Source: Nitrosococcus watsonii C-113 (lineage in GTDB: Bacteria > Pseudomonadota > Gammaproteobacteria > Nitrosococcales > Nitrosococcaceae). Taken from it: a DNA stretch of 64,000 nucleotides. Every line of letters starts with the position of its first letter. Position 1 is the stretch's first letter. The stretch covers positions 2,758,001 to 2,822,000 of the forward strand of contig NC_014315.1 in assembly GCF_000143085.1 (NCBI RefSeq). Direction: 5' to 3'. The notes beneath the pieces were generated by a model. It had not been told where the DNA came from and ran no database searches. It was given only the letters and a program-made list of their open reading frames with translations. Shown piece after piece: positions 27,906-37,260 of this stretch. Made by a program: the position numbers and the translations under genes.

Positions 27906-28988
27906 TCATTCCACCTGGGAATAAAGATTAGTAAATACTTTTCCATAAATATCGAGTACAGTGATTAACAAGGCGGCGATAATGGGGCCAACAATAACAC
28001 CCACCATTCCAAACATAAGAATACCACCCAAAGTAGCTAACAAAATCAGTAAATCGGGCATTTTGGTCTCGCTGCCCACAATTCGCGGACGCAGGATGTT
28101 GTCAACCGAGCCTACGATAATTATCCCCCATAACGTCATCCCAATGGCCCAGCCTATCTGATTCGTAGCTAGCAAATAAATTACCGCCGGAATCCAAACA
28201 ACGGGGGCACCGAGCCCCGGAATCGCGGATAACACGACCGTGATGGTACCCCAAAAAATAGCCCCTTTAATGCCAGCTATCCAGAAGGCGAGCCCTACTA
28301 GCGTTCCCTGTAATACCCCAATAATAAGAATACCCTTTAAGGTCGCCTTTGTGACTGAAAGCCCTTTTTCAAGAATATGGGAACGATCTTTTTCAGTAAG
28401 GGGAAGGTAACGTATTAAGTTAATAAGCGAATCCGGCCCCCATATAAAAAAGAAAAACATGGCATATAACATAATGAAAAATTTTACGATGAAACCGATC
28501 GTGCCTTGGGTGGCCTTAGAAATTCCACTTGCGATAAATGCACCTGCATTACCGGCAAACTCCCCTACTTTAGCTAAAATACGCGTTCTATAAGGCTCAA
28601 GCTGATCAGCGAACGGTAGCCACTGTGGAAATTCGTGAAGGGAGGAGACGTTTTGATCAGGGATTTTTTTCTCTATCCAGGGGCCAATAGTATCGCTGAC
28701 TTGAATCGCTTCAGCAGCCACGGCGCCAAGCAAACCTAGCAACGGCAGACCAATCATTAGAATAGCCAACAGGAGCGTAGTCATTGACGATAGCACCTGC
28801 TTGCCATGAAATTTCTTTAAAATCCAAGCATACACAGGATACAGCATGGCAGTGAAAATAATCGCTAAAAGAACAGCAATAATATACTCATGAATCATCA
28901 CTAAAAAGACTGCTAGAATAGAGATCAGCAGTAACATAATAAAGATTTTTCGGTAACGATTTTGCGCTTCATCATCTAGTTGGGTCAT
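27906..28988 (-). CDS. AI-2E family transporter (PerM-like)
   Basis: 360 residues with the UPF0118/AI-2E exporter layout. Two N-terminal hairpins of membrane helices are present (ISILAVFLVMIHEYIIAVLL and LLLAILMIGLPLLGLLGAVA). A soluble stretch of about 60 residues follows, then four or five helices ending with GMVGVIVGPIIAALLITVL. Motifs GLGAPVVWIPAVIYLL and DNILRPRIVGSETKMPDLL are family hallmarks. The substrate is uncertain in the family; some members export autoinducer 2, others act in Na+ or pH tolerance. It is followed downstream by a hairpin. A second member is at 42332-43384. Confidence 0.9.
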   Translation of the reverse strand: MTQLDDEAQNRYRKIFIMLLLISILAVFLVMIHEYIIAVLLAIIFTAMLYPVYAWILKKFHGKQVLSSMTTLLLAILMIGLPLLGLLGAVAAEAIQVSDTIGPWIEKKIPDQNVSSLHEFPQWLPFADQLEPYRTRILAKVGEFAGNAGAFIASGISKATQGTIGFIVKFFIMLYAMFFFFIWGPDSLINLIRYLPLTEKDRSHILEKGLSVTKATLKGILIIGVLQGTLVGLAFWIAGIKGAIFWGTITVVLSAIPGLGAPVVWIPAVIYLLATNQIGWAIGMTLWGIIIVGSVDNILRPRIVGSETKMPDLLILLATLGGILMFGMVGVIVGPIIAALLITVLDIYGKVFTNLYSQVE

Positions 28989-29088
28989 ATCTTTTTATCT
29001 ATCTCAAAAATAGCGTTAAAGGATTAAAACATGGCTTAATAGCTTGTAGACAGACTTCTATCTTTAATATAGCTTAGTCTTTTATTGT

Positions 29089-31143
29089 CTATCCGGTATT
29101 GGATAGCTCAATGGATAGACCTTTTAGGGACTTTGGATCGGAGAGTAAGTAACGCTTCTCCCGAGCGGATAGGCTGTCAAACCCTTGTTCTATTAATTTA
29201 TAATTTAATGCCTTGAGATAGTACCTTTCTCTCTTGCTTAAAGTGCGTTCAGGTAGGAGATGTAGATGGATAGCGCGGACTTCCGAATCTCCGAATAGCC
29301 GCTTTGCTCCTTGGCCGTCAAGGCTAGATTGCGTGGATAGGCTGGCAAGGTTTTCATGCAGCAAGATAAGTACCTGCGGTGGCCAGGTTTCTTCCGGGAT
29401 CAGGAACAATCCTTTTTCTCGGGCGCGCTGGCCTAAGTAAATGCTGCTTGAATACATGGAAAGAGGGATAGATAGTACTAGCCCTATTAATACGGGCGTG
29501 AGCCACCAGAAAAAAACTGGAATATAAAAATAGCTTATTAAGCCTGCTGTAAGACCCAATAACGTCTGTCCCCGGTGGGCAACCCATGCTTCCTTTAAGC
29601 CAAGCTTATGCTCATCCCGGCGTTGGGAGGGCCAGCCGATGTTCTGGCGTAACAAGATTGCCGTTACGAATCTGCTTTGGTACAGCATGAGTATGGGGGC
29701 AATAAGCGCTGAGAATAAGGTTTCTAGTACTACGCTAAGGCTCGCTTTTCCCATGCCGCCATGGAATACCTGTTCTTGCTTATTCAAAAACAAGAGAACA
29801 AGGCTTAAAAGCTTAGGGACAAAGAGCATGGAAAGGGTCACTATCAGCACCGTGGTCATCTCAATAGCGTAGGATTCAGGCCATACGGGAAAGAGACTAT
29901 TGCTTAAAAAATAGTCGATTTCCTTGTGGCTTTGTATATAAGCCTCAATCGCGGCCACTATTAGGAATAGCAGCCAAAGTGGTGAAGCCAAGTAAGACAT
30001 AATTCCCATAAGAAGATGAAGGCGGCTAATAGATCGCCAGCCAGGGGAAAAGAGGAGGCAAAGATGTTGCAAGTTACCTTGACACCAGCGGCGATCCCGT
30101 TTGGCGTAATCAATCAGGGTGGAGGGAAGTTCCTCATAACTTTCCCTGAGATCAGGCGCAAGCCAAACCTCCCAACCGGCCTTGTGGAGTAGAGCCGCTT
30201 CAACAAAATCATGACTGAGGATTTCGCCACCAAAGGGTTCGCGGCCAGAGAGCTTCGGCAAATCGCAATGCTGAACAAACGGCTGAATACGGATGATGGC
30301 ATTGTGACCCCAATAATTGCTCTGCCCTAATTGCCAAAAAGCAATGCCCGCGTTAAACAAGGGACCATAAAGGCTAGCCCCGAATTGCAGGATACGGGCA
30401 AACAAAGATTCGCGATTAACGGGGCGGGGGGGCGCCTGGATTAAAGCGGTCGAAGGATGCGCTTCCATCAGCTCAACCATTTGCACCAAAGTGCGGCCTC
30501 CCATAAGGCTATCCGCATCAAGAACAATCATATAACGGTAAGCATCTCCCCACCGTTTGCAAAAATCAGCAATATTGCCACTCTTGCGGCCACTATTTTG
30601 TTCCCGATTACGATAGAAAATACGCCCATGAGCGTTTAGCTCTTGGCACATTCGATGCCAATGCCACTCCTCCTCCACCCAGAGATCCGGGTCTTGGGTA
30701 TCGCTAAGGATGAAAATATCGAATGTTTCCGCTTGGCCCGTTTTGAGCAAGGATTGATAAATTGCTCGCAGCCCCGCGAATACTCTTTGCGGTTCCTCAT
30801 TATAAATCGGCATGACCAGAGCCGTTTTAGCAAGCGGGCTTGGGGTAGTAGTAGGTTTTTTCTTTAAAGTCCAGGCAGAAATTGAGAGCGGATCATCGCC
30901 TTGCCGGAGCAAACTCCAGAAGCCGAGGATCGCAGTCCAAAAAGAAGCGCTGATCCATAGAATTAGAAGCATATATAAGAGAAGGAGCAAGCCTTCCAAC
31001 AGCGTGATACCGCCTTTTTGAAAAACTCCCGTGAGCAAAAAGAGCGCGCCGAAAGTGGTGATAAGAACCAAGCCATAATAAATTTGTCGCCTAAGGATAC
31101 GTTTATATTTAGAGATAGCCGGAAAAGTCATGGTTTGCTCCAT
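29089..31143 (-). CDS. opgH: Glucans biosynthesis glucosyltransferase OpgH
   Basis: Inner-membrane GT2 glucosyltransferase that builds and exports the beta-1,2-glucan backbone of osmoregulated periplasmic glucans. In the 684-residue protein two N-terminal helices precede a cytoplasmic GT2 domain with MVLDADSLMGGRT (metal-binding Asp) and the acceptor-site motif DRRWCQGNLQH. Several C-terminal helices follow. It overlaps the end of opgG by 16 bp, the usual opgGH operon. The likely role is adaptation to low osmolarity or envelope stress. Confidence 0.94.
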   Translation of the reverse strand: MEQTMTFPAISKYKRILRRQIYYGLVLITTFGALFLLTGVFQKGGITLLEGLLLLLYMLLILWISASFWTAILGFWSLLRQGDDPLSISAWTLKKKPTTTPSPLAKTALVMPIYNEEPQRVFAGLRAIYQSLLKTGQAETFDIFILSDTQDPDLWVEEEWHWHRMCQELNAHGRIFYRNREQNSGRKSGNIADFCKRWGDAYRYMIVLDADSLMGGRTLVQMVELMEAHPSTALIQAPPRPVNRESLFARILQFGASLYGPLFNAGIAFWQLGQSNYWGHNAIIRIQPFVQHCDLPKLSGREPFGGEILSHDFVEAALLHKAGWEVWLAPDLRESYEELPSTLIDYAKRDRRWCQGNLQHLCLLFSPGWRSISRLHLLMGIMSYLASPLWLLFLIVAAIEAYIQSHKEIDYFLSNSLFPVWPESYAIEMTTVLIVTLSMLFVPKLLSLVLLFLNKQEQVFHGGMGKASLSVVLETLFSALIAPILMLYQSRFVTAILLRQNIGWPSQRRDEHKLGLKEAWVAHRGQTLLGLTAGLISYFYIPVFFWWLTPVLIGLVLSIPLSMYSSSIYLGQRAREKGLFLIPEETWPPQVLILLHENLASLSTQSSLDGQGAKRLFGDSEVRAIHLHLLPERTLSKRERYYLKALNYKLIEQGFDSLSAREKRYLLSDPKSLKGLSIELSNTG

Positions 31144-32696
31144 TGATAGATCCAGGTTTCACTTAGCGTCTCTTCACCGACTTTAAGATAAGCCCGCAAA
31201 TCTATAGGTTTTTCACTCGCTTCCGATTCTAGTTCAAAACTCAGGCGCCAGTGGTTAGTAAAGGGATTCTTATGTACCACAGGATGCATAATACGCCCCT
31301 GAGAAGTACTAATATCAGCCTCTACAGGGGCGTGCTTACTGATAAGTCGAAGAGTCTCGCTGGCAAAATCCACTACGAATTTACGCCGCTTACCGTTCAA
31401 TACCTCTGCTCCGCCACTACCAATCCGGGTAGTGAGTGCCTTACCTCCTCCAGCAGGCTCGGGCGAGTTATTAGCCAAGAAGTGCAAGCGATACTTAAAA
31501 ACCCAGTCTTCCGCTTCCCTGATCGGTTGCTGAGGAACCCAAAAAGCAGCGATATTATCATTTTGTTCCGCATCGCTTGGAATCTCGATAAGGTAAATAG
31601 CGCCTTCCCCCCACTGCCCCACGCTTTCTACCCAGGCGCTTGGCCGTAACTGGTATTTATTCTCCAGATCTTGATAGTGGCCAAAATGTCGATCGCGCTG
31701 CATCAGGCCAAAACCAATAGGATCGGTATCACTAAAAACGCTTACCTGCAGGCGGCGAGGGTTAGTGAGCGGCCGCCAGACCCACTCGCCATTACCCTTA
31801 CCAATGAGCAGACCATCCGAATCATGGACTTCAGGGCGGACATCATCCACAAAATAATCCGTATTTTCCCCATGAAAAAACATGCTCGTGAGGGGGGCCA
31901 TACCCAGACGCTCAACTCCATGTCGGAAAAATAAATGGGAGGTAACTTCTAGCGTGGTGGTTATGCCTGGCCGAATAATAAATTGATAGGCCCCAGTCAT
32001 ACCTGGACTATCCAACAGAGCATAGACGGTAAGCTCGCTACTTTGCTTGTTGGGCTTTTGGATCCAAAATTCTTTAAATAGTGGGAATTCTTCCGTTTTT
32101 GTTAGGCCCGTATCTACCGCTAAGCCTCTAGCGGAAAGGCCATACACTTGCCCTAAACCAATGGCACGGAAGTAGCTAGCCCCCAAGAAAGCAGCTATTT
32201 CGTTCAGCTCCTTATCCTTACGAAGGGGGTAAAATATCCGAAAACCAGCAAAGCCAAGATCGGGGGGAAGTGGTTCAGAGAATGAATGATTTCCAAAATC
32301 AAATAGACTGTTCGAGTAGGTAACCGTGTGGGGGATACCTTTTTCAATAATATGAATCGTAACCTGGTCCTTGAACAAAAACCCACGAGGGAAAAACTGC
32401 AATTGAAAGGGCAGATCTTGCCCCCGCCAAAGAGTCTGTTTTGGGTTATAACGGATATTATGGTATTGGTCATTGTCAAGGCCAGCCAACGATTCAGGTA
32501 GTACGCCTGCTTCCGAGTTTTCGCTATAGGGCTGTGTTGCCTGCTGGCGCGCTATTTTCTCCACTATGGAAAAATCAAAAGGCTTAGTAGAGGGGGTATC
32601 CGTTTGTTGAGCGGGTATTAAATTCGGCTCCGCCTTAGCCATCCCTGGGGCTAGGAAAAGAAATAATATTAAAAAATAACCTATTTTTTGTTTCAT
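31128..32696 (-). CDS. opgG: Periplasmic glucans biosynthesis protein OpgG
   Basis: Periplasmic partner of OpgH that shapes or branches the glucan. I use ATG 32696, giving a signal peptide MKQKIGYFLILFLFLAPGM ending at AKA. The frame is open to an ATG at 32732 that adds 12 residues, and neither has a clear ribosome site. Family blocks are YNPKQTLWRGQDLPFQLQFF, GFRIFYPL, ASYFRAIG, GLSARGLAVDTG and the C-terminal Ig-like part. Normal length of about 520 residues. It is the first gene of the opgGH operon. Confidence 0.93.
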   Translation of the reverse strand: MKQKIGYFLILFLFLAPGMAKAEPNLIPAQQTDTPSTKPFDFSIVEKIARQQATQPYSENSEAGVLPESLAGLDNDQYHNIRYNPKQTLWRGQDLPFQLQFFPRGFLFKDQVTIHIIEKGIPHTVTYSNSLFDFGNHSFSEPLPPDLGFAGFRIFYPLRKDKELNEIAAFLGASYFRAIGLGQVYGLSARGLAVDTGLTKTEEFPLFKEFWIQKPNKQSSELTVYALLDSPGMTGAYQFIIRPGITTTLEVTSHLFFRHGVERLGMAPLTSMFFHGENTDYFVDDVRPEVHDSDGLLIGKGNGEWVWRPLTNPRRLQVSVFSDTDPIGFGLMQRDRHFGHYQDLENKYQLRPSAWVESVGQWGEGAIYLIEIPSDAEQNDNIAAFWVPQQPIREAEDWVFKYRLHFLANNSPEPAGGGKALTTRIGSGGAEVLNGKRRKFVVDFASETLRLISKHAPVEADISTSQGRIMHPVVHKNPFTNHWRLSFELESEASEKPIDLRAYLKVGEETLSETWIYQWSKP

Positions 32697-33224
32697 AGCA
32701 AAACATTTACGCTTATTGGTTGTATGATTCATTAGTATAAAAACAGATAAAGCAAACAGAGTTTCCAGGCTTAAAAATGCCTGCTGGCATCATCAGAAGC
32801 CAGTAGAAATTAAATGGTTTCAGATACCAGAGTAATAATCGTAAGCTTGTTGAAATCAGCAAGGACGGGGAGCATGTCTACTGATAAACAATCAGGGAAT
32901 TTAAGGAACGGTCAGTGAAGCTAACGAATGAACAAGCATGACGCCCTTCTTTAATGCGAAGAATGATATTAGAGAGTTACTTCTATACATTCAAGTTTTA
33001 TTATTTATTACTGGTTCCATATCCAACAAGCCAAATCCATCTAATGCTTTCAGTTCGCTTGATTTTTGCGGTAAAGCTATCAACCAACGCATCCATCAGG
33101 TTCAAAAACTGCTCACTACTAAGGGCCTGCGCCTCATACCAAAAAAATCTTAACTGTAAAAGTAGTTTAGTTGTACTATAAGTTTAGTACGCCTCGGTAA
33201 ACTATAAAAAAAGGAAGGATAAAA
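32697..33224. other. 528-bp gap without a supported gene
   Basis: Holds the promoters for opgGH (minus) and the LysM gene (plus). A plus-strand frame at 32938-33153 would give 71 residues, but it has no ribosome site and no family resemblance. The last 60 bp contain a small imperfect palindrome (GTACTATAAGTTTAGTAC) upstream of the LysM gene. Confidence 0.4.
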
Positions 33225-34196
33225 ATGAAAGCCTATTTATCCCTTATTTCGACTTTAACTGGCTTAAAAAATACTACTGTTGGAGTAATGATGGATCATT
33301 CCAGGTCCAACGTTCATAATTACTACCGCCGAGCTAACCATAAGCCTTTTGGGTGCGGTCCCACGAGAAGTTATGGTGGGATTTTGTCCGTAGTCATTGT
33401 ACTCTTATTGATTGTAATATTAGCAGCAGGTGCAGTATGGACATACCTTGGCCGCCAGGGTGAAGAAGTAAAGGTAACCAACCAGGAAAATAAAGCACTC
33501 GCTCCCCAGGCAAGCGCAACTAAATCCGCGGAACCCGAATCTACTGATGAGCTAGCTGCTAATGATAAAAAATATACATTAGCTACTAACGAACAGGAAG
33601 CTACGCTAAAAGAGGAAAAGGATGACTTTGCCGCGATTTTAGAGGAATTAAATAGGGAGGAAGAGAAGGCTGAATCTGAAAAACCCGGAGAGTCTTCTCC
33701 ACAGCTAGCGCGGGATAAGATGCCTGCCCAAACAGTCCCTAAACAGACCGAACCCACCTCGCACGAGGAAAACTCATTTGAACCAGCCCCCAAGAAACCC
33801 TATGAGAGAGGGAAAGTCCCGACAGCGGAAGAGCTAGAGAACACGGAATCTTTCCGCTCTCAATCTAGCGAATCTTCTCCCCTTCAAACGGAACAACCCG
33901 AACCTTCGGGAATAGGGCAAAAGGGAGAGGAAGCCTCGACAGAGCGTCCTAAATCCATTGGGCTACCCAGCACTCCACCAGAGCAGCCCAAACCTTCAGG
34001 GATGGACCAGCGCGGAGAAGAAATTAACTCAAAATCAGTCACTATTCAACGGGGTGATTCTCTTTCATCTCTTGCCGCGAGAGTCTACGGCGATGCGAAT
34101 AAGTGGCGTGTGATTTACGAGGCAAATCAGGATAAGATCAAAAATCCTGATCAATTATTGGTAGGGACTAAGTTAACTATTCCTGCATCGAAGTAA
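33225..34196 (+). CDS. Membrane-anchored LysM-domain protein
   Basis: 323 residues. A basic, Arg/His-rich cytoplasmic N-terminus (about 60 residues) precedes one membrane segment near 63-85 (LSVVIVLLLIVILAAGAVW). A long charged Glu/Pro/Ser linker follows, then a C-terminal LysM domain (VTIQRGDSLSSLAARVYG, then LLVGTKLTIP) that would bind peptidoglycan. AGGAAGGA before ATG 33225 sets the start. The LysM domain is close to that of the 53137-53913 protein. It probably links the inner membrane to the wall; enzymatic function is not evident. Confidence 0.78.
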   Translation: MKAYLSLISTLTGLKNTTVGVMMDHSRSNVHNYYRRANHKPFGCGPTRSYGGILSVVIVLLLIVILAAGAVWTYLGRQGEEVKVTNQENKALAPQASATKSAEPESTDELAANDKKYTLATNEQEATLKEEKDDFAAILEELNREEEKAESEKPGESSPQLARDKMPAQTVPKQTEPTSHEENSFEPAPKKPYERGKVPTAEELENTESFRSQSSESSPLQTEQPEPSGIGQKGEEASTERPKSIGLPSTPPEQPKPSGMDQRGEEINSKSVTIQRGDSLSSLAARVYGDANKWRVIYEANQDKIKNPDQLLVGTKLTIPASK

Positions 34197-34346
34197 CAAG
34201 GAGGCTGCAAAGAGGGAGAAAGCTATAAGTATGACTAATTTATTTATAATTAACTTGAAATATTTAAAAAATAGACTATTATTTTTTAGAAGTCCGTAGT
34301 CATCAACTAATTTTTAAACCCATATAAAATGAAGAGGATCATAAAA

Positions 34347-34526
34347 ATGATGAAGATTAAGCTTGTAATCATTGCTCTACTTCTTGCAGGAAGCGCCTGG
34401 CTAAGCGGTTGTGAACAGGAGGGCCCGGCTGAGCGTGCGGGTGAGAATATAGACCAAACAATGGAAGATGCGGGTGATCGCATGGAAGACGCTGGGGATC
34501 GTATGGAAGATGCTACCGATCGATAA
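34347..34526 (+). CDS. Small lipoprotein with heptad repeat tail
   Basis: 59 residues from ATG 34347, favoured by AGAGG 9 nt upstream over the in-frame ATG at 34329. The signal ends in lipobox LSGC. The mature 35 residues are three near-copies of EDAGDRM, an amphipathic acidic helix of the type seen in entericidin-like and YtxH-like stress peptides. An outer-membrane role is likely but no function is assignable. Confidence 0.7.
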   Translation: MMKIKLVIIALLLAGSAWLSGCEQEGPAERAGENIDQTMEDAGDRMEDAGDRMEDATDR

Positions 34527-34882
34527 AGTAAAAATTTAAGAACCCTCATCCAGCGTAACATTGCACAGCTTTATGCTGAGAGAGTGAACGAAGATAGATG
34601 AGCAAACAGCCTAATGCTACCCGCATTGGGCTGTTTGGCCTAGATCTGCTTATACCTTTCTCCTTCATTTCAGAGTAGGTGAAGTATGCGCAGCGTCGCC
34701 CCACAAAATAAGTAGAATTTCCTAGAAATCCTTCCAAAAAATGTAAACAAAGCAACTTATTATAATATCTATACCGACAGCATAGCCCACCTGACACACA
34801 CTGGCCAATGGTCCGTCAGATTCAAGTCTCAATTTTTACAGATTTACCGGCGTCTCCCCCACCCACACACTCTTTTCATAAA
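34527..34882. other. 356-bp gap with a strong stem-loop
   Basis: Convergent gap between the small lipoprotein gene and the AsmA gene. It contains the hairpin at 34604-34636. No coding frame is convincing. Confidence 0.5.
34604..34636. terminator. 14-bp stem-loop between convergent genes
   Basis: AAACAGCCTAATGC pairs with GCATTGGGCTGTTT with one G-T wobble and a 5-nt loop. It probably ends the upstream lipoprotein transcript and may act on both strands. T tracts are weak. Confidence 0.6.
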
Positions 34883-36886
34883 TTAACGGATTTTTTCATA
34901 ACGCCTGCTTTCTTGCTGAATACGAGCAATATCGGCCATAAACTTCTTACAATTAGTTAATTTTTTATTCTTACTCTCTCTTCCACCGCTAAAGATATTT
35001 TTAAAGCTTTTGGCGATAGGGGTAGCAAACACCTCGGCAGCCACCTCAAGCACTGAATCTTTGCCACCAATATCAATTCTGGGATTCAATAGATCGCCCT
35101 CTGTCACTATTTTAATGGGCGCCCCGGTTAAAGAGAAATCTTTTTCCCTGGCAGTCAACACGTACCTCACTAACTCCTTATCCAGATCCACGAATCCATT
35201 ACCCACTACATTAGAGTCATCAGTATTGATCAGCAGGGACTTGGTTTCGATACGTCCGGAATTGATATCAAATAATCCCACCAGACAGTTCAATTCCGGC
35301 TTTGGATTATCGGCCAGCCAAGAAACGAGCGCTTCAGTCACATCGAGCTGCAGGGCTTCTACCAGCAAACTGCTGATATAGCCGTCCTCAACCAGGAAGT
35401 TCAGATCCCCATTCAAGGTGGAAGCCACCCCTTGCGGTGAACTACCACTGGCATGCAAGTTAGCCACCGCATCAAAATTCCCTCCAATGATGTCATCCAT
35501 ATTGAGCTTATTGTCAAGATCGGCTAGCTCTTCAGAGATTTTCTTGAGTCCAAAATGATTAGCGGTTAGTTTAAGGTCGGCTCCTGTTAAATTATTCCTA
35601 GATTGATCGATGAGCCCTTTCAGAACAGCCTTTCCTCCTAGCATCCTTATTTTTAATGGATGCAGCGCAAGCTGCCTTTCCTTGATTGCAATATTAAGTT
35701 TACCTCCTTGAATAAGCCTATCCCAATCACCGCCGACATATTTATCCACTTTTATACGTAGGTAAAGTTCAAGCCTTGCTGGGATAAAAGGCTCGATAGG
35801 ATCATCATCGAAGAGCTTTTTCTTCTCGCTTTGCTTTTCTTGCGCCTTAACATCAATATCCGTGACTTCTTCTTTTAACTCGGCCGCGCCTTTTTTAGCC
35901 ACGGGCCTGAAATCTGGGCTTGCCAGCACCGGGAATAGCAGATTTCCTCTAACAAGCGTTCGTTTTTCATTTAAGTCTATCTTCAACTTCCCTCTCATTT
36001 GACTCTGACCATAATTAATCGTCAGCTGAGTCAGATTTAACCATCTATCCTCTATATTTGCATCAATAGTGCCAGAACCGTCATAAGCATGAAAAGTTCT
36101 GGTTTCTAAACCGGCTAGCTTGGCTAACCGCGATAATGTTTCCCCGGTCCCCTTTACCCGCACTTTACCCTTTACTCTCTTAGGATGGCCGGAAATATCG
36201 CCAGTAGCATAAAGTGCTATCGTGTCGATATGACCTGTCAGCACGAGAAGTTTATCTACCTTTTTTTCATTGCTTGCTTTTTGATCAATTTGAAAACTAA
36301 CTGGAATAGTATCAATCCTCCCATGGAAGGAGACTTTTCTTTGGGGGGAATAAAAATCTCGCAACCGAATGTTTTCCATCCGCAAGGTATGGGTTTCTTT
36401 TTTTGCTTTGTTATGGTAAGCCACCGTAAAATTACTTAGCTTAAAACTTCTGATCTTCTCTACTGCAAAATAACCCGGAGGCTTTTTCTCTTGCGGTAAG
36501 AAAGTATTCCAATTAGTTTTGTTCTTTTGCTCAGCCAAAAACACTTGACCATCCCTGATTTCCCCATCTAGGAGGTTGATTTTTCCCAGTATTAACGGCA
36601 AAAGTTCAAACTGGAAAAAAACTTTACTGATAGTCGCCATATTGGGCTTATCCGCCCATTCCGCGTTTTCTAGCCTTATTCCTTTTATTGTAATGCTAGG
36701 TTGCAATGTCAATAAATCTAACTTGAGATCACCCGCTATCACCAATTCTCTGCCATACGCTTGTTCTACGTAGCTGGAAGCCCATTTTTTAACCCTATTC
36801 TCATCAAGCACTATTATCGCCACTATTATTACTAACAGCAGGACTGCAATGATAAGGGCTAATAGGACACATAATTTTTTTAGCAT
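34883..36886 (-). CDS. AsmA-family envelope protein
   Basis: 667 residues with an N-terminal membrane anchor (LLALIIAVLLLVIIVAIIVL) and the AsmA N-terminal signature, VKKWASSYVEQAYGRELVI followed by LQPSITIKGIRLENAEW. A long beta-rich periplasmic body and the C-terminal AsmA block (DGYISSLLVEALQLDVTEAL and NSGRIETKSLLINTDDS) follow. AsmA-like proteins are bridge-type proteins tied to phospholipid traffic and outer-membrane homeostasis. It is a single-gene unit. Confidence 0.86.
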   Translation of the reverse strand: MLKKLCVLLALIIAVLLLVIIVAIIVLDENRVKKWASSYVEQAYGRELVIAGDLKLDLLTLQPSITIKGIRLENAEWADKPNMATISKVFFQFELLPLILGKINLLDGEIRDGQVFLAEQKNKTNWNTFLPQEKKPPGYFAVEKIRSFKLSNFTVAYHNKAKKETHTLRMENIRLRDFYSPQRKVSFHGRIDTIPVSFQIDQKASNEKKVDKLLVLTGHIDTIALYATGDISGHPKRVKGKVRVKGTGETLSRLAKLAGLETRTFHAYDGSGTIDANIEDRWLNLTQLTINYGQSQMRGKLKIDLNEKRTLVRGNLLFPVLASPDFRPVAKKGAAELKEEVTDIDVKAQEKQSEKKKLFDDDPIEPFIPARLELYLRIKVDKYVGGDWDRLIQGGKLNIAIKERQLALHPLKIRMLGGKAVLKGLIDQSRNNLTGADLKLTANHFGLKKISEELADLDNKLNMDDIIGGNFDAVANLHASGSSPQGVASTLNGDLNFLVEDGYISSLLVEALQLDVTEALVSWLADNPKPELNCLVGLFDINSGRIETKSLLINTDDSNVVGNGFVDLDKELVRYVLTAREKDFSLTGAPIKIVTEGDLLNPRIDIGGKDSVLEVAAEVFATPIAKSFKNIFSGGRESKNKKLTNCKKFMADIARIQQESRRYEKIR

Positions 36887-37260
36887 GAATTCGCTTAATT
36901 TAAAAAAGGCAGATTATTGGAATAAAATGTTAACGTTTGTAATCACTACTTGCGCTTATTTTCCCCCATTCTCTTTCTAATTAGATAGGATGGGGCGGAG
37001 AACGAACTACTCATGAGTGTAGATGCTTATTCTTATCCATCCACCACAAAAAAAGGTGAATTTTAATAAAGTCCAAAACAGTTTAATGTAGGGGTATGTC
37101 CTTATAGAACAGCTCTCTTACAGAGCATAAAATAATTAATACTACTAGTGTTTTGACCTCCTCTCTTCAGCCTGGCTACTCGCCAGGCTTTTTTTTATCC
37201 GTCCTATTTATCTGATCTGCATTCTAATGGCTTTTTAACCTCTATGGGGGCGTTGGCTGC
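36887..37260. other. 374-bp gap with an orphan plus-strand terminator
   Basis: Neither neighbour is on the plus strand, yet a clear intrinsic terminator points that way at 37169-37196. Otherwise I see no coding frame. It may contain a small RNA gene. Confidence 0.45.
37169..37196 (+). terminator. Intrinsic terminator without an upstream gene
   Basis: AGCCTGG and CCAGGCT form a perfect 7-bp stem around a 7-nt loop, directly followed by a run of eight T. This is the best rho-independent terminator in the window. A CCTCCTCT stretch lies just upstream. Confidence 0.85.

Noticed and set aside
32938-33153. Short plus-strand ORF upstream of the LysM gene
   Set aside because: No ribosome site, odd composition and no recognisable motif; it lies in a promoter region.
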